Position numbers and translations under genes: made by a program. From contig JADJXN010000002.1 of NCBI GenBank assembly GCA_016715815.1, positions 372,001-436,000 of the forward strand: a stretch of DNA of 64,000 bases, given 5' to 3'. The notes under the pieces are model-generated. The model made no database searches and had not been told where the DNA came from. It worked only from the letters and a program-made list of their open reading frames with translations. This stretch comes from Oligoflexia bacterium (GTDB lineage Bacteria > Bdellovibrionota > Bdellovibrionia > JABDDW01). Positions 8,278-17,313 of the stretch are shown in pieces; the stretch's first letter is position 1, and every line of letters begins with the position of its first letter.

Positions 8278-9633
8278 ATGCAAAAAGATTTTTTGGAGCT
8301 CTGTAAAGAGATCATTTTAATAGACTCCTCACCCGAAGGCGGCACAGCAGAAATTGCAAGCTTTGCTAAAAAGCTATGCCTGCAAGCTGGTCTTGATGTG
8401 GAGCTGCAAACGGGTGAACTATTGGGTAAAAAACAATACAACATCATTGCGCGTCCTAAAAACTCACTTAGAAAAAATGAGGTCATCTTTCAAACACATT
8501 TAGACACGGTGGAGCCGGGGCCAAAGCCTTATTGGACTGAGACGCAAAACAATCCTTTTAAGGCAACTATCAAGGAAGGCAAAATATTTGGTTTGGGAGC
8601 CGCGGACGTAAAACTTGATTTTTTATGCAAACTTGAGGCTCTAAAAGAATTTAGTCAAACAAAAATGAAAAATCCCTTTGTGTTAATTGGAACTTTTGGT
8701 GAAGAGCTGGATATGGAGGGGGCCAAGTTATTAATGCAAAGCCAAAAAGTAAATGCCACAAAGGCCATTATTGGCGAGCCCAGCGAGCTAAAAATTGTAT
8801 ATGCAAATAATGGATATGGCGTCTGTCATTTTGACGTAGCTTTTTCAAATCAAGAGATCGCTTTAAGAAAATCTCATAAAAACGATTCAAGAACAACCAA
8901 TGAAAAAATATTTCATGGAAAGGCGGCTCACTCAAGCACCCCCCATTTAGGGGATAATGCCATTTTAAAACTCATGGATTATTTAGAAAAACTTCCCTCA
9001 GGCATAGGCATTTTAGAAGTTTCTGGCGGGACAGTTCCCAACACGGTTGCTGCACAGGCACAAATTGCCATAGATACAGATTTTATTTTGCCAAAACCCC
9101 AGCAAAGTATTGGAGATAAGCTTTTACTATTAACAAGGGAATTAAAAAAACTTGAAAGAGAGTTTTTAAACCATGAAAACAATATGTTTTCGCCTCCTCA
9201 CCCAACATTAAATATAGGTGTTCTTAAAACCCAAGAAAAAGGTATTCGGCTTACAGTGAGCTTTCGTTTTACGCCGCAAATCACAAATGAGCAGATTAAA
9301 AATTGGTGGGAGCGCCTAGAGAAGTTTTCAAATTCATTAGGAGTTTTATTCTCCACAGAAAACATGACAAGCCCGGCACTTACACCACTTGATTCCGATT
9401 TGGTAAAGGGGGCCATTGAGATAGCAAAAAAACTAAAATTGCCAGAGAGTCCCATTACAAAGGCCTCGGCAACAGAGTGTAGCGTGTATGTTAATTACGG
9501 GATACAATGTATTGTATTTGGACCGGGGAAAAGTATTGGCAATAGCCACACGGCTAATGAGCATAACGAGATGGCTCAGCTAGAGCTGGCTAAAGAATTT
9601 TATAAAGAAGCTGTGAAAAGGTTTTGTATATGA
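8278..9633 (+). CDS. M20 family metallohydrolase (ArgE/DapE-like)
   Basis: Zinc-dependent amide hydrolase of the M20 family. Metal ligands visible: His74 and Asp76 in QTHLDTVEPG, Asp110 in GLGAADVKLD, the Glu142-Glu143 pair in FGEELD, and Glu in IIGEPSEL. The dimerisation domain begins with HGKAAHSSTPHLGDNA. A roughly 20-residue charged insertion (about 195-215) precedes it. ArgE/DapE relatives remove acetyl or succinyl groups from amino acids. It overlaps astA by 4 bp (ATGA), which suggests that its substrate is a succinylated arginine-pathway intermediate. ATG 8278 is the first start after an in-frame stop. Confidence 0.85.
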   Translation: MQKDFLELCKEIILIDSSPEGGTAEIASFAKKLCLQAGLDVELQTGELLGKKQYNIIARPKNSLRKNEVIFQTHLDTVEPGPKPYWTETQNNPFKATIKEGKIFGLGAADVKLDFLCKLEALKEFSQTKMKNPFVLIGTFGEELDMEGAKLLMQSQKVNATKAIIGEPSELKIVYANNGYGVCHFDVAFSNQEIALRKSHKNDSRTTNEKIFHGKAAHSSTPHLGDNAILKLMDYLEKLPSGIGILEVSGGTVPNTVAAQAQIAIDTDFILPKPQQSIGDKLLLLTRELKKLEREFLNHENNMFSPPHPTLNIGVLKTQEKGIRLTVSFRFTPQITNEQIKNWWERLEKFSNSLGVLFSTENMTSPALTPLDSDLVKGAIEIAKKLKLPESPITKASATECSVYVNYGIQCIVFGPGKSIGNSHTANEHNEMAQLELAKEFYKEAVKRFCI

Positions 9634-10661
9634 ACTTTTTATTAAGAGAAGTAGAACAAAAAGATTTGCAACAGATACTAGAGTTGGCGGAAAGCTTCTC
9701 TCTGCTTAATTTGCCTGCCGATGAAAGAATTATTGGTGAAAAGATTTCTAGAAGCCAAAAATCCTTTAAAGGGGAAGCTACATCTCCTGAAGATGCTGAG
9801 TATTTTTTTGTAGTAGAAGATGTTGAAAAAAAAAGAGTTGTTGGAACATCTTTAATCTTATCTAAACACGGCACAGAAGACAGCCCACACACTTACTTTG
9901 ATTTAACAAAAAAGGAAAAATACTCTAAAGAGTTGGGAGTGGGCTTTATTCACCAAGTATTAAAAATTAATTTTGATTCTGACGGCCCCACAGAAATTGG
10001 TGGCCTCCTTGTGGATGGCAGCTATCGTGGACGTCCTGAAAAGCTTGGCAAGCAGATTAGCTTAATTCGTTTTTTATACATGGGTATGTATAAAAATAGG
10101 TTTGAAGACAGAATATTATGTGAGTTAACTCCCCCGCTCAGCTCAGACGGTCGCAGTGAATTTTGGGAGGCTTTGGGAAGAAAGTTTACAGGGCTCCCTT
10201 ATGCGGAGGCCGATTATCTTTCAAGACAGAATAAAGAATTTATAAAAAATCTTTTTCCAGAGGAAGATATTTATACATGCATACTTGATGCAAAAGCACG
10301 CTATGTAATTGGTAGGGTGGGGCTTTCAACAATGCCAGCAAAACATCTTTTAGAAAATATTGGTTTTAAGTATTTAAACCAAATTGACCCATTTGATGGC
10401 GGGCCTCACTATGGCGCAAAAATGAATGAGATTACCTTGGTTAAAAAATGTAAAAAGTATGAAGTGGTAAGTGGTAAAGTGGGCCATTTTGATACAACCG
10501 CCCTTGTTGGACTTGATGAGGGGGGTGGCTTCAGAGGCTGCATGAGTTATTTTGATGTTAAAAATAATAAAATTATTCTTCCGGAAAACACATTTTCATT
10601 ATTAAAAATTGCAGCAGGAACAAAAGTTTATATTTCGCCTATTTCTGAGGGGGTATTATGA
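9630..10661 (+). CDS. astA: arginine N-succinyltransferase AstA-like
   Basis: A GNAT-fold enzyme that transfers succinyl from succinyl-CoA to the alpha-amine of arginine (or ornithine), first step of the AST catabolic route. The family marks are the N-terminal REVEQKDLQQILELA, the central EIGGLLVDGSYRGRP acyl-CoA region and the C-terminal FDGGPHYGAKMNEI. Length (343) matches AstA. ATG 9630 is preferred over TTG 9624 because it overlaps the previous stop as ATGA. It overlaps astD by 4 bp, so the M20-astA-astD trio is one translation unit. Confidence 0.9.
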   Translation: MNFLLREVEQKDLQQILELAESFSLLNLPADERIIGEKISRSQKSFKGEATSPEDAEYFFVVEDVEKKRVVGTSLILSKHGTEDSPHTYFDLTKKEKYSKELGVGFIHQVLKINFDSDGPTEIGGLLVDGSYRGRPEKLGKQISLIRFLYMGMYKNRFEDRILCELTPPLSSDGRSEFWEALGRKFTGLPYAEADYLSRQNKEFIKNLFPEEDIYTCILDAKARYVIGRVGLSTMPAKHLLENIGFKYLNQIDPFDGGPHYGAKMNEITLVKKCKKYEVVSGKVGHFDTTALVGLDEGGGFRGCMSYFDVKNNKIILPENTFSLLKIAAGTKVYISPISEGVL

Positions 10662-12148
10662 ATACATTTTTGGGAGACTATATTAATGGTGAATTTGTAA
10701 AGCCCCTTCAAACAAATGGCAACATTGTTAAAAATAATCCGGCAAACACAAAAGAAATTATTTTTGAGGGAGGATTTAAGTTTGACCATGTTAATTTAGT
10801 TTGTGCAGCTGCTAAAAAAGCTTTCAAAAGTTGGTCCACACTAAGTCTAAATGAGCGCAAAAGATATCTTTTAAAATTAAAAGAAGGTTATGTTCAACAG
10901 GCAGATGATTTGGCAAATGCCATTTCAAAAGAAGTGGGAAAGCCACTTTGGGAAGCAAAGCAAGAAGTGGCGGCGATGATAAATAAAATTGATATCACGC
11001 TTTCTGAGGCCCTTTTGTTAATAGAAGAAAAAAAAATAGAGCAAGCAACGCAATACTCAACGGGCTATATAAGATTTAAGCCCCGCGGAGTTATGGTTGT
11101 TGTTGGCCCATTTAATTTTCCAGGTTTACTGCCCAATAACCACATAGCTTCAGCCCTTATTACAGGGAACGCGGTTGTTTTTAAACCAAGCGAGTTTACC
11201 CCTTATGTGGGGCAACTGATTGCTGAAATTTTTGATAAAGTAGAATTTCCTCAAGGAGTATTTAATTTAATTCAGGGCAATGCCGAAGTTGGTAGGCGCT
11301 TAGTAATGCATGATGAAATTGAGGGGATTTTGTTTACGGGCTCTTATGAAACCGGGTTTAAAATAAAACAAGATACATTGACTCATTTTTGGAAAATTTG
11401 TGCTCTAGAAATGGGCGGAAAAAACGCTGCTATTGTTTGGGATGACTGTGATTTTAATAAAGCCATTTATGAAACCCTTAAAGGGGCATATATCACAACG
11501 GGGCAGAGATGCTCATCCACAAGCCGGCTTATAATCAGAAAATCTATCTATGATAAATTTTTAGAAAGCTTTCATAATGCAGCAAAAAAATTAACAGTGG
11601 GTGACCCTTTTAAAAATCCTTTTATGGGCCCACTCATAAGTGCCGAAAGCAAGGATAAATATTTGCGCTTTCAAAGTATTGCTCAAAGAGAAAACTGTGA
11701 AACCCTAATGAGAGCCAAGGAGCTAGAGCTTGAAAACAATGGGTATTTTGTAACCCCCAGTATAAATTTGGTGCGAAAGCCTGATGGCAATAGTATTTAT
11801 CAAAAATCTGAAATTTTTGGCCCCAATGTTGCCGTTTATTGTGTTGAAGAGATTGATGAGGCAATTCAAATTGTAAACCAATCAAGCTACGGTTTGGTTT
11901 GCTCTGTGTTTTCAAAAGATGAGCGCATATTTGAAAAATGTTTTTCATCAATAAGGGTGGGAATGATTAATTGGAATAAATCAACTATTGGCGCGAGTGC
12001 AAAGCTGCCCTTTGGTGGGATGGGAAAATCAGGGAATAACCGCCCAGCCGGAATTTTTGATGTATACACTACAACGTATCCCGTTTCTTGTTTGCAAGAT
12101 GAATCAGAATATAATTCAGAAAAACTTTTACCGGGAATGAGTCTTTAA
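10658..12148 (+). CDS. astD: N-succinylglutamate 5-semialdehyde dehydrogenase
   Basis: Aldehyde dehydrogenase superfamily enzyme, 496 residues, oxidising succinylglutamate semialdehyde to succinylglutamate with NAD. Catalytic Cys285 is in TTGQRCSSTS and the general base Glu251 in LEMGGKN. GPFNFPGLLPNNH (151-163) is typical of AstD. It lies directly behind astA, supporting the specific assignment over a generic ALDH. The stop overlaps the ruvX start by one base. Confidence 0.92.
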   Translation: MNTFLGDYINGEFVKPLQTNGNIVKNNPANTKEIIFEGGFKFDHVNLVCAAAKKAFKSWSTLSLNERKRYLLKLKEGYVQQADDLANAISKEVGKPLWEAKQEVAAMINKIDITLSEALLLIEEKKIEQATQYSTGYIRFKPRGVMVVVGPFNFPGLLPNNHIASALITGNAVVFKPSEFTPYVGQLIAEIFDKVEFPQGVFNLIQGNAEVGRRLVMHDEIEGILFTGSYETGFKIKQDTLTHFWKICALEMGGKNAAIVWDDCDFNKAIYETLKGAYITTGQRCSSTSRLIIRKSIYDKFLESFHNAAKKLTVGDPFKNPFMGPLISAESKDKYLRFQSIAQRENCETLMRAKELELENNGYFVTPSINLVRKPDGNSIYQKSEIFGPNVAVYCVEEIDEAIQIVNQSSYGLVCSVFSKDERIFEKCFSSIRVGMINWNKSTIGASAKLPFGGMGKSGNNRPAGIFDVYTTTYPVSCLQDESEYNSEKLLPGMSL

Positions 12149-12567
12149 TGCCGCGTTCAATGGGGTTAGACTTTGGTGATAAGCGTATTGGAGTGGCAGT
12201 AAGTGATGAAATGGGTTGGACGGCACAGGGAATTAAACACATTCAAAGAAAAAATCTAGACTATGATCTAAGTGAAATTGAAAACATCCTTTCAGAGTAC
12301 GGAAATATTGATACAATAGTTGTTGGTATGCCTTACAACATGGATGGGAGTGAAGGAGAGCGGGTGCGATTAACCAGAGTCTTTATTGCACAATTAAAAA
12401 ATAAGTTTAATCTCCCCGTTGTGGAAATTGACGAGAGATGGTCTTCAAAAGAAGCAGAGAACCTACTTATAAGCGCTGATGTCAGTAGAAAAAAGAGAAA
12501 AGGAAGTGTTGACCAAATAGCAGCCAGCTTAATTCTACAAACTTACTTGGATCAAAATAAAAAATGA
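12148..12567 (+). CDS. ruvX: RuvX/YqgF family Holliday junction resolvase-like nuclease
   Basis: A 139-residue RNase H-like protein. The N-terminal GLDFGDKRIGVAVSDEMG carries the first catalytic Asp, VVGMPYNMDGSEGERV follows, and DERWSSKEAENLL and the C-terminal VDQIAASLILQTYL complete the motif set. The family acts in pre-16S rRNA end processing and perhaps recombination. The start shares one base with the astD stop (TAATG), and the stop overlaps mltG by 4 bp. ruvX-mltG pairing is common in bacteria. Confidence 0.93.
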   Translation: MPRSMGLDFGDKRIGVAVSDEMGWTAQGIKHIQRKNLDYDLSEIENILSEYGNIDTIVVGMPYNMDGSEGERVRLTRVFIAQLKNKFNLPVVEIDERWSSKEAENLLISADVSRKKRKGSVDQIAASLILQTYLDQNKK

Positions 12568-13613
12568 AAAAAATATTTTTCACAGTAGCCCTGCTCGCTG
12601 GACTTTTTCTTACCTATGAGGCTGTTTCTGTTGCTGTGTATTTATTTTCTAGCCCAAGCAAAGATGAAACATTAAAAATAATTTTAATTGAACCAGGAAC
12701 ATTTAGAAAAACAGCTGACCAGCTAAACAGAGAGGGTTTTGTTCCGGATGTAAAAAGATTTATTTTGGTGGCAAGACTTTTAGGCAAAACGTCTTCTGTA
12801 CGTGTTGGGGAGTATGAATTAAAAATGAATATGTCCCCCTACAAGCTTTTAAGTATTATTACGTCGGGGAAAAGTGTGGTGCATGCGGTAGCCATTCCGG
12901 AGGGTTATAATATTTATCAAATTGCACTGGCACTTTCTGATAAAAAACTTATCAATGCCGATGAGTTTGTAAAATTAGCAAAAGATCCTCAAATGGCAAA
13001 ACTTTTAGGTATTGAAGAGCCTACTTTAGAGGGTTATTTATACCCTGACACCTATAGCTTTACCCATTTTACTGGAGAAAAAGTAATTATTAAAACAATG
13101 GTTGATAGGTTTAAGGAAGTTTATAATCGAGACATAAAATTTGGCGCTATTAAAACTAATAAGACGATGCATGAAGTAGTAACTCTTGCCAGTGTAATAG
13201 AAAAAGAAACTGGAGTTCCTGAGGAGAGGCCTGTTATTTCAAGTGTATTTCATAACAGATTAAAAAAAGGAATGAAGCTGCAATCAGACCCAACTGTGCT
13301 TTATGGAAAAAAGGGCGACAAAATGAATATTACTAGAGAGGATTTAAAAACATATAGCGCCTATAATACTTATGTTATTAAAGGTTTGCCAAAAGGCCCG
13401 ATAGCCAATCCTGGAAGAGAGGCTATGATTGCGGCTATAGAGCCGGCACAGACAAACTTTTTATATTTTGTAAGTAAAAACAATGGCACCCACTATTTTA
13501 GCGAAACATTAAATGATCATAATAAAGCTGTGCAAAAGTATCAGAGGAATCCTAAGTCCAGAGCGGGAAGAAGCTGGCGAGAATTTTCAGAAAAACATAC
13601 TACAAAGAATTAG
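12564..13613 (+). CDS. mltG: endolytic murein transglycosylase MltG
   Basis: Membrane-anchored lytic transglycosylase that cuts nascent glycan strands. There is one N-terminal transmembrane segment (about 4-28), then a LysM-like subdomain, then the catalytic part with ASVIEKETGVPEERP (proposed catalytic Glu213) and SVFHNRLKKGMKLQSDPTVLYG. The conserved C-terminal PGREAMIAAIEPA and NGTHYFSETLNDHNKAV are present. Length 349 is normal. Its 3' end overlaps the convergent gene at 13600 by 14 bp. Confidence 0.95.
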   Translation: MKKIFFTVALLAGLFLTYEAVSVAVYLFSSPSKDETLKIILIEPGTFRKTADQLNREGFVPDVKRFILVARLLGKTSSVRVGEYELKMNMSPYKLLSIITSGKSVVHAVAIPEGYNIYQIALALSDKKLINADEFVKLAKDPQMAKLLGIEEPTLEGYLYPDTYSFTHFTGEKVIIKTMVDRFKEVYNRDIKFGAIKTNKTMHEVVTLASVIEKETGVPEERPVISSVFHNRLKKGMKLQSDPTVLYGKKGDKMNITREDLKTYSAYNTYVIKGLPKGPIANPGREAMIAAIEPAQTNFLYFVSKNNGTHYFSETLNDHNKAVQKYQRNPKSRAGRSWREFSEKHTTKN

Positions 13614-14280
13614 ATAAAATATCTTCAGCTATAGATTTAATCTTTGAATTTTTAGAGTTACTAGCAGTTGCCGCTATTTCAAGGGCAAAGGCTCTGCTTT
13701 GCGCCGAAGGGTTTGATTTTAAATAATTACCAATTGCTTTAAGGGCCACAATTTGTGGATACGCAAGAGTAATACCATCAACACCTGCGTGCTCATCTTT
13801 TGGATCATTATGTGTTTTTTCGCAATGTTCAAAGCTTTTACACTCAGGTTCTTGAGCAACGTTTTTAATAAATGAAAGATCATTAAGGCTACTAATATTT
13901 CTTCCAATTAAAAAAACAATAAGGCCCCGCTCATTAAGGCTTTCCTTTTTTTGCTCAAAATATTTTTTCATGAAGGCTTGTTTTTCTTCCGTATTTAGAT
14001 ATTTAAGGTTTGAATCAAGCCTTGGGTCATTATCATTTTTTGATAAAACAATATCTTCAAAAATTCCAAGCTTTAACTCTACATTAGAATTTGCCGCCGC
14101 TTCTTGTGGTGGTAAAAAACTATTTTTACTTTCTAAAACAGAATTGCTAGGTACTCTTACGGGTTCTTCAAGCGCAGCTGTTGTCGCTTCAGATAAAACC
14201 GCTTTAGCAGTTTGCGAACTTCTTGAGAAAATATAAAATCCGCAAACTACTAAAAGCAGTAAAATCAAAGCTTTTTTCAT
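13600..14280 (-). CDS. membrane-anchored protein of unknown function, zincin partner candidate
   Basis: A 226-residue protein with one N-terminal hydrophobic segment (residues 4-20) and an extracytoplasmic helical domain. The C-terminal part (PQIVALKAIGNYLKSN, then SRAFALEIAATASNS) looks like HEAT-type helix pairs. Two close cysteines (EPECKSFEHCEKTH) could form a disulfide. I recognise no family. Its ATG overlaps the stop of the HEARH zincin gene by 4 bp, so the two are probably made together and may act together (inference). Confidence 0.55.
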   Translation of the reverse strand: MKKALILLLLVVCGFYIFSRSSQTAKAVLSEATTAALEEPVRVPSNSVLESKNSFLPPQEAAANSNVELKLGIFEDIVLSKNDNDPRLDSNLKYLNTEEKQAFMKKYFEQKKESLNERGLIVFLIGRNISSLNDLSFIKNVAQEPECKSFEHCEKTHNDPKDEHAGVDGITLAYPQIVALKAIGNYLKSNPSAQSRAFALEIAATASNSKNSKIKSIAEDILSNSL

Positions 14281-14948
14281 CTTATATAGAGATCCTGTCT
14301 AATAGCGGAGTAAGCTTGCTGATTAGTGACTCTTTTTAATTGATCATCTGCATAAATACCCGCATCCATTCTGACTTTTTCACTACAGTTTGTGCAAAAC
14401 TTAGAGATATTTTTTAACATTATAAGAGAGCTACCATAGGAGCCAAACGGAGTGATATCACATGCCGGCTGACCCGCCAGTTCTGCGCCTGTCCAAATGC
14501 TTTTTATAGGATTGCCATTTGGATCATTAAATGGTGTTGGGCAAGTTGCATGTCCCCAATTCCCATTTTTTACTTCGCTATGTCTTGCTTCATGAAATAC
14601 AACCATGGATCTTGCTATTTGAGGATGCGAAAACTTAATATAGTTTTGCGTTAGCCACATTTTATTTGATCCTAAAAAGGGTATTACACAAGCAACCGCA
14701 TTGGCGCTTCCGCAAGAGCTCATGCCTATTTTTTTAATCCTTGTGTCAAAAAAGTTTAAATAAGCTTTACCCAGAACTGGCCCAAAAATATGTTGGTGTA
14801 AGCCAGAAGCTTGAGCGCTGCTTATTGATCCTACAGCATTCATATCTGTTACAATTTGTTGTCTTATTTCTGCTGGAACGTTGTTGTCAAAAACCGGAGC
14901 CGCTACTGCTGAAATAGCAATAGATAATACTGTTAATAGTCCAATCAT
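14277..14948 (-). CDS. secreted zincin-like putative metallopeptidase
   Basis: A 223-residue protein with a signal peptide (1-17, cleavage near AVAAP) and an HEXXH motif, HEARH at 119-123, preceded by a hydrophobic strand (SMVVF). This arrangement is that of a zinc metallopeptidase active site; the third ligand is not obvious, with Glu125, His133 or a downstream residue as candidates. Seven cysteines in the mature part suggest disulfides. GGGGGG lies 5 bases before the ATG and can pair with a C7 run upstream. I recognise no peptidase family, so activity is inferred from the motif alone. Confidence 0.6.
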   Translation of the reverse strand: MIGLLTVLSIAISAVAAPVFDNNVPAEIRQQIVTDMNAVGSISSAQASGLHQHIFGPVLGKAYLNFFDTRIKKIGMSSCGSANAVACVIPFLGSNKMWLTQNYIKFSHPQIARSMVVFHEARHSEVKNGNWGHATCPTPFNDPNGNPIKSIWTGAELAGQPACDITPFGSYGSSLIMLKNISKFCTNCSEKVRMDAGIYADDQLKRVTNQQAYSAIRQDLYIR

Positions 14949-14952
14949 TTTT

Positions 14953-15012
14953 CCCCCCTCAATCCTTTGAGATTCTTCCCTGTAAATAAAAGGCTATCAA
15001 CTAAAGGGGGGG
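14953..15012 (-). promoter_or_regulatory. possible Shine-Dalgarno-sequestering stem ahead of the zincin gene
   Basis: On the minus strand a run of seven C (15012-15006) can pair with the six-G Shine-Dalgarno (14958-14953) of the zincin gene, enclosing about 47 bases that hold a smaller CTCAA/TTGAG hairpin. Such pairing would hide the ribosome-binding site. No known riboswitch class was recognised. The idea rests on complementarity only. Confidence 0.25.
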
Positions 15013-15022
15013 TGTCAATAAA

Positions 15023-15676
15023 TTATTTTATTTTTACAGCTAGGGTGAGCCCCTCTCCGGTTGGAAGAATAGTTGCTCTAAAACCGGGGTGGCTTGCAAC
15101 GGCTCTATTAAATTTATTTATAGCTAGAACTTGTTTGTCCTGTTCTTCATCTGCAATTAGTCCCCAAGCAAAAGTGTTATCAGCTGTTAACACGCCACCT
15201 GTTTTTAAGTTTTTGTAAGACCAATCAAGGTAATCACTGTAGCTGGCTTTGTCGGCATCAATAAAAACAAAATCAAAAGGTCCTAGATTTTCAATTTCTT
15301 TTAATTTTTCAAGTGCGGGCCCAATAAATATTTTTACTTTGTTTTCAAATCCGGCATTACGAAAATTTTCTAGGGCCACTTGAGCATGCTTGGGACTAAA
15401 TTCAAAAGTATAAAGCATCCCACCTTCTGCTAAACCTCTGCAAATATTAATTCCTGAATAGCCGGCAAGCGTTCCTATCTCTACAGCCTTTTTAACATTA
15501 AAAGCCTTTGTTAAAACTTCTAAATGAAGTCCGTCCATGCTGCCCACGTGAATATCTGGCAGGCCCTGCTTGTTGGCATTTTTTCTTACCTCGGCAAGAA
15601 GCGGATCAACAGGTTTAAAAACGTCTTCGGCGTATTTTGCAATTTTAGGATCGTTTTGGCCGAATAGCTTTGACAT
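15023..15676 (-). CDS. SAM-dependent O-methyltransferase (catechol-type)
   Basis: A 217-residue class I methyltransferase of the O-methyltransferase-3 family. SAM motif I is VEIGTLAGYSG (about 72-82) and the metal/substrate motif FDFVFIDADKASY is about 138-150; the C-terminal ADNTFAWG and the family's usual VALPIGEGL-like end (ILPTGEGLTLAVK) are present. Family members methylate catechol-like hydroxyls in a Mg-dependent way; the substrate here is unknown. It lies one base from the upstream small membrane protein gene. Confidence 0.88.
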   Translation of the reverse strand: MSKLFGQNDPKIAKYAEDVFKPVDPLLAEVRKNANKQGLPDIHVGSMDGLHLEVLTKAFNVKKAVEIGTLAGYSGINICRGLAEGGMLYTFEFSPKHAQVALENFRNAGFENKVKIFIGPALEKLKEIENLGPFDFVFIDADKASYSDYLDWSYKNLKTGGVLTADNTFAWGLIADEEQDKQVLAINKFNRAVASHPGFRATILPTGEGLTLAVKIK

Positions 15677-16119
15677 TAGTTTAACTCAATCGCTTCTAAA
15701 GTTTTTTGATCCTTAACAAGCCGGTAAACATTTAGGTGGGCCACCATGTTGTCATCAAAAGAGGTGGCTAAAATTTCTTTAAAACTATCATTATTAATAT
15801 CATCAACGGCTAAATTGGTGGCTTGTCCGTTGTAAGTAAAGTAGCCATCTTTTTTATCTGGTAGTTTTGCAGAGGCGATTAAAACGTTGGCGCTAAAAAC
15901 CTCAATATATAAACCATCTGTGGTTTTAACTTTAATAATTTGATATATTTTTCCAGACTCATCTAATGTGGCATTTGTGACTGCTAAAATAATACGCTCA
16001 TTCTTTCTTATTTTGCTTTGGGCAAGTTCTCTGAGCTGAGGCGTCACAAGGACGGCTCCAAAAGCCAAGGCTATAAGTACCCCAATGAATTTTATAATTA
16101 CACCCACTCTATGTGACAT
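15676..16119 (-). CDS. small membrane-anchored FG-GAP-like protein
   Basis: A 147-residue protein with an N-terminal transmembrane segment (about 8-26) and an extracytoplasmic beta-rich part. The segment LAVDDINNDSFKEILATSFDDN resembles one FG-GAP/VCBS blade with a Ca-binding DxNxDxxxE loop. No wider family is recognised. The stop overlaps the methyltransferase start, and the gene is divergent from cobO with 39 bp between. Confidence 0.55.
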   Translation of the reverse strand: MSHRVGVIIKFIGVLIALAFGAVLVTPQLRELAQSKIRKNERIILAVTNATLDESGKIYQIIKVKTTDGLYIEVFSANVLIASAKLPDKKDGYFTYNGQATNLAVDDINNDSFKEILATSFDDNMVAHLNVYRLVKDQKTLEAIELN

Positions 16120-16158
16120 TGATTACCATTATATTTATAAATATGATAAGGAAGCAAT

Positions 16159-16713
16159 ATGGCTAATCAAGGACAGCTACAAATTTATACCGGAGACGGT
16201 AAGGGTAAAACCACCTGCGCCATTGGCTTATGCATTAGGGCGGCCGCCGCGGGGTTAAAAGTAGCCTTTATTCAGTTTGATAAAGGTTCTGAGGAGAATG
16301 ATTTTTACTCAGAAAGAAAAATACTACGCTCAATCAAAGAAATTGAAGTCATTGTAACAGGAAAAATAAGAATGATGCCCAATGGTCAATTTAGATTTGC
16401 AAATAGTCCCCCAGACTTTGAAGAAGCTAAAAGGGGGCTTGAAATTGCTAAAAAGGCTATTAAAGAAAATAAATATCAACTAGTTGTATGTGATGAAATC
16501 CTTTCTTGTATACTCACAAGCCTTTTAAAGGAACAAGATGTTTTAGATTTGATCAGGGCTTTTGAAGAAGGTTTGAAATCTTGCGAGCTCGTTTTAACGG
16601 GCCGTGGGCTTACAGAGGCCATTAAAGAAAAAGCAGATCTTGTTACAGAAATGAAAATGATAAAGCATTACTTTAATAAGGGGCTGCCCGCAAGAAAGGG
16701 AATAGAGTTTTAA
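16159..16713 (+). CDS. cobO: cob(I)yrinic acid a,c-diamide adenosyltransferase
   Basis: ATP:corrinoid adenosyltransferase of the CobA/CobO/BtuR type, making the adenosyl form of B12 coenzymes. The N-terminal IYTGDGKGKTTCAIGL (9-24) is the family P-loop, with VAFIQFDKGSEEND next and VVCDEILSC further on. Length 184 is usual. With no other cobalamin biosynthesis genes in the window, a salvage role is likely, which fits the btuB-btuF-btuC-btuD-tonB uptake operon 20 kb away. It lies immediately before the nitroreductase gene. Confidence 0.92.
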   Translation: MANQGQLQIYTGDGKGKTTCAIGLCIRAAAAGLKVAFIQFDKGSEENDFYSERKILRSIKEIEVIVTGKIRMMPNGQFRFANSPPDFEEAKRGLEIAKKAIKENKYQLVVCDEILSCILTSLLKEQDVLDLIRAFEEGLKSCELVLTGRGLTEAIKEKADLVTEMKMIKHYFNKGLPARKGIEF

Positions 16714-17313
16714 ATGGATCATCACTCTAAAGAATTTCAAAAAGCGCTCTCCTCTCTTATTCAAGAGAGAAGAAGTATTAGAAAATACAAAAAAGATCCA
16801 TTGCCAAAAGAATTAATAGAAAAAATAATTCTTCAGGGGTGTTGGGCCCCTTCGGGGAAAAATTTGCAAAACTGGCGCTTTTTTGTGGCCACAGGTAATA
16901 AAAGAGATGAGTACTTAAAACTAAGTCAAAAAAGTTGGCTGAGCTTAAAAGATGTTTTACAAAAAAAACTCAAACCCTCGCTTTATGAATTTACCGAGCG
17001 ATTTTTTTTTACTCTAGGCGATGCACCAGTAATTATTTTTTGCTACAGTAACAACCACCCGGAAGAAAAATACAAAACAAGTATTGGCTCGGTCTACATG
17101 GCGGCAGAAAATATTATACTTACTGCACAGGCCCATGGGCTTGGTACATGTGCCATGGGGGCGCCTTTAGAAATAAAAGAAGATGTGGATAATTTTATTG
17201 GTAAAGAAAAAGTAAAAGATTTAGAGCTCATTTGTGCAATAGCCATGGGTTATCCGGATCATGTGCCGCCGGCAGCGCCTAGGCAACTTGAGGGGAGAAT
17301 TACTTGGCTCTAA
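16714..17313 (+). CDS. nitroreductase family FMN oxidoreductase
   Basis: A 199-residue flavoprotein of the nitroreductase family. FMN-contact motifs visible are QERRSIRKYKKDPLP near the N-terminus, WAPSGKNLQNWRF (about 46-58) and GLGTCAMGAPLEIKED. Its start is the base after the cobO stop. BluB, the lower-ligand synthase for B12, belongs to the same superfamily, so the cobO neighbour invites the question, but the sequence reads as a generic nitroreductase and I do not claim BluB. It overlaps the convergent rluD by 14 bp. Confidence 0.85.
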   Translation: MDHHSKEFQKALSSLIQERRSIRKYKKDPLPKELIEKIILQGCWAPSGKNLQNWRFFVATGNKRDEYLKLSQKSWLSLKDVLQKKLKPSLYEFTERFFFTLGDAPVIIFCYSNNHPEEKYKTSIGSVYMAAENIILTAQAHGLGTCAMGAPLEIKEDVDNFIGKEKVKDLELICAIAMGYPDHVPPAAPRQLEGRITWL

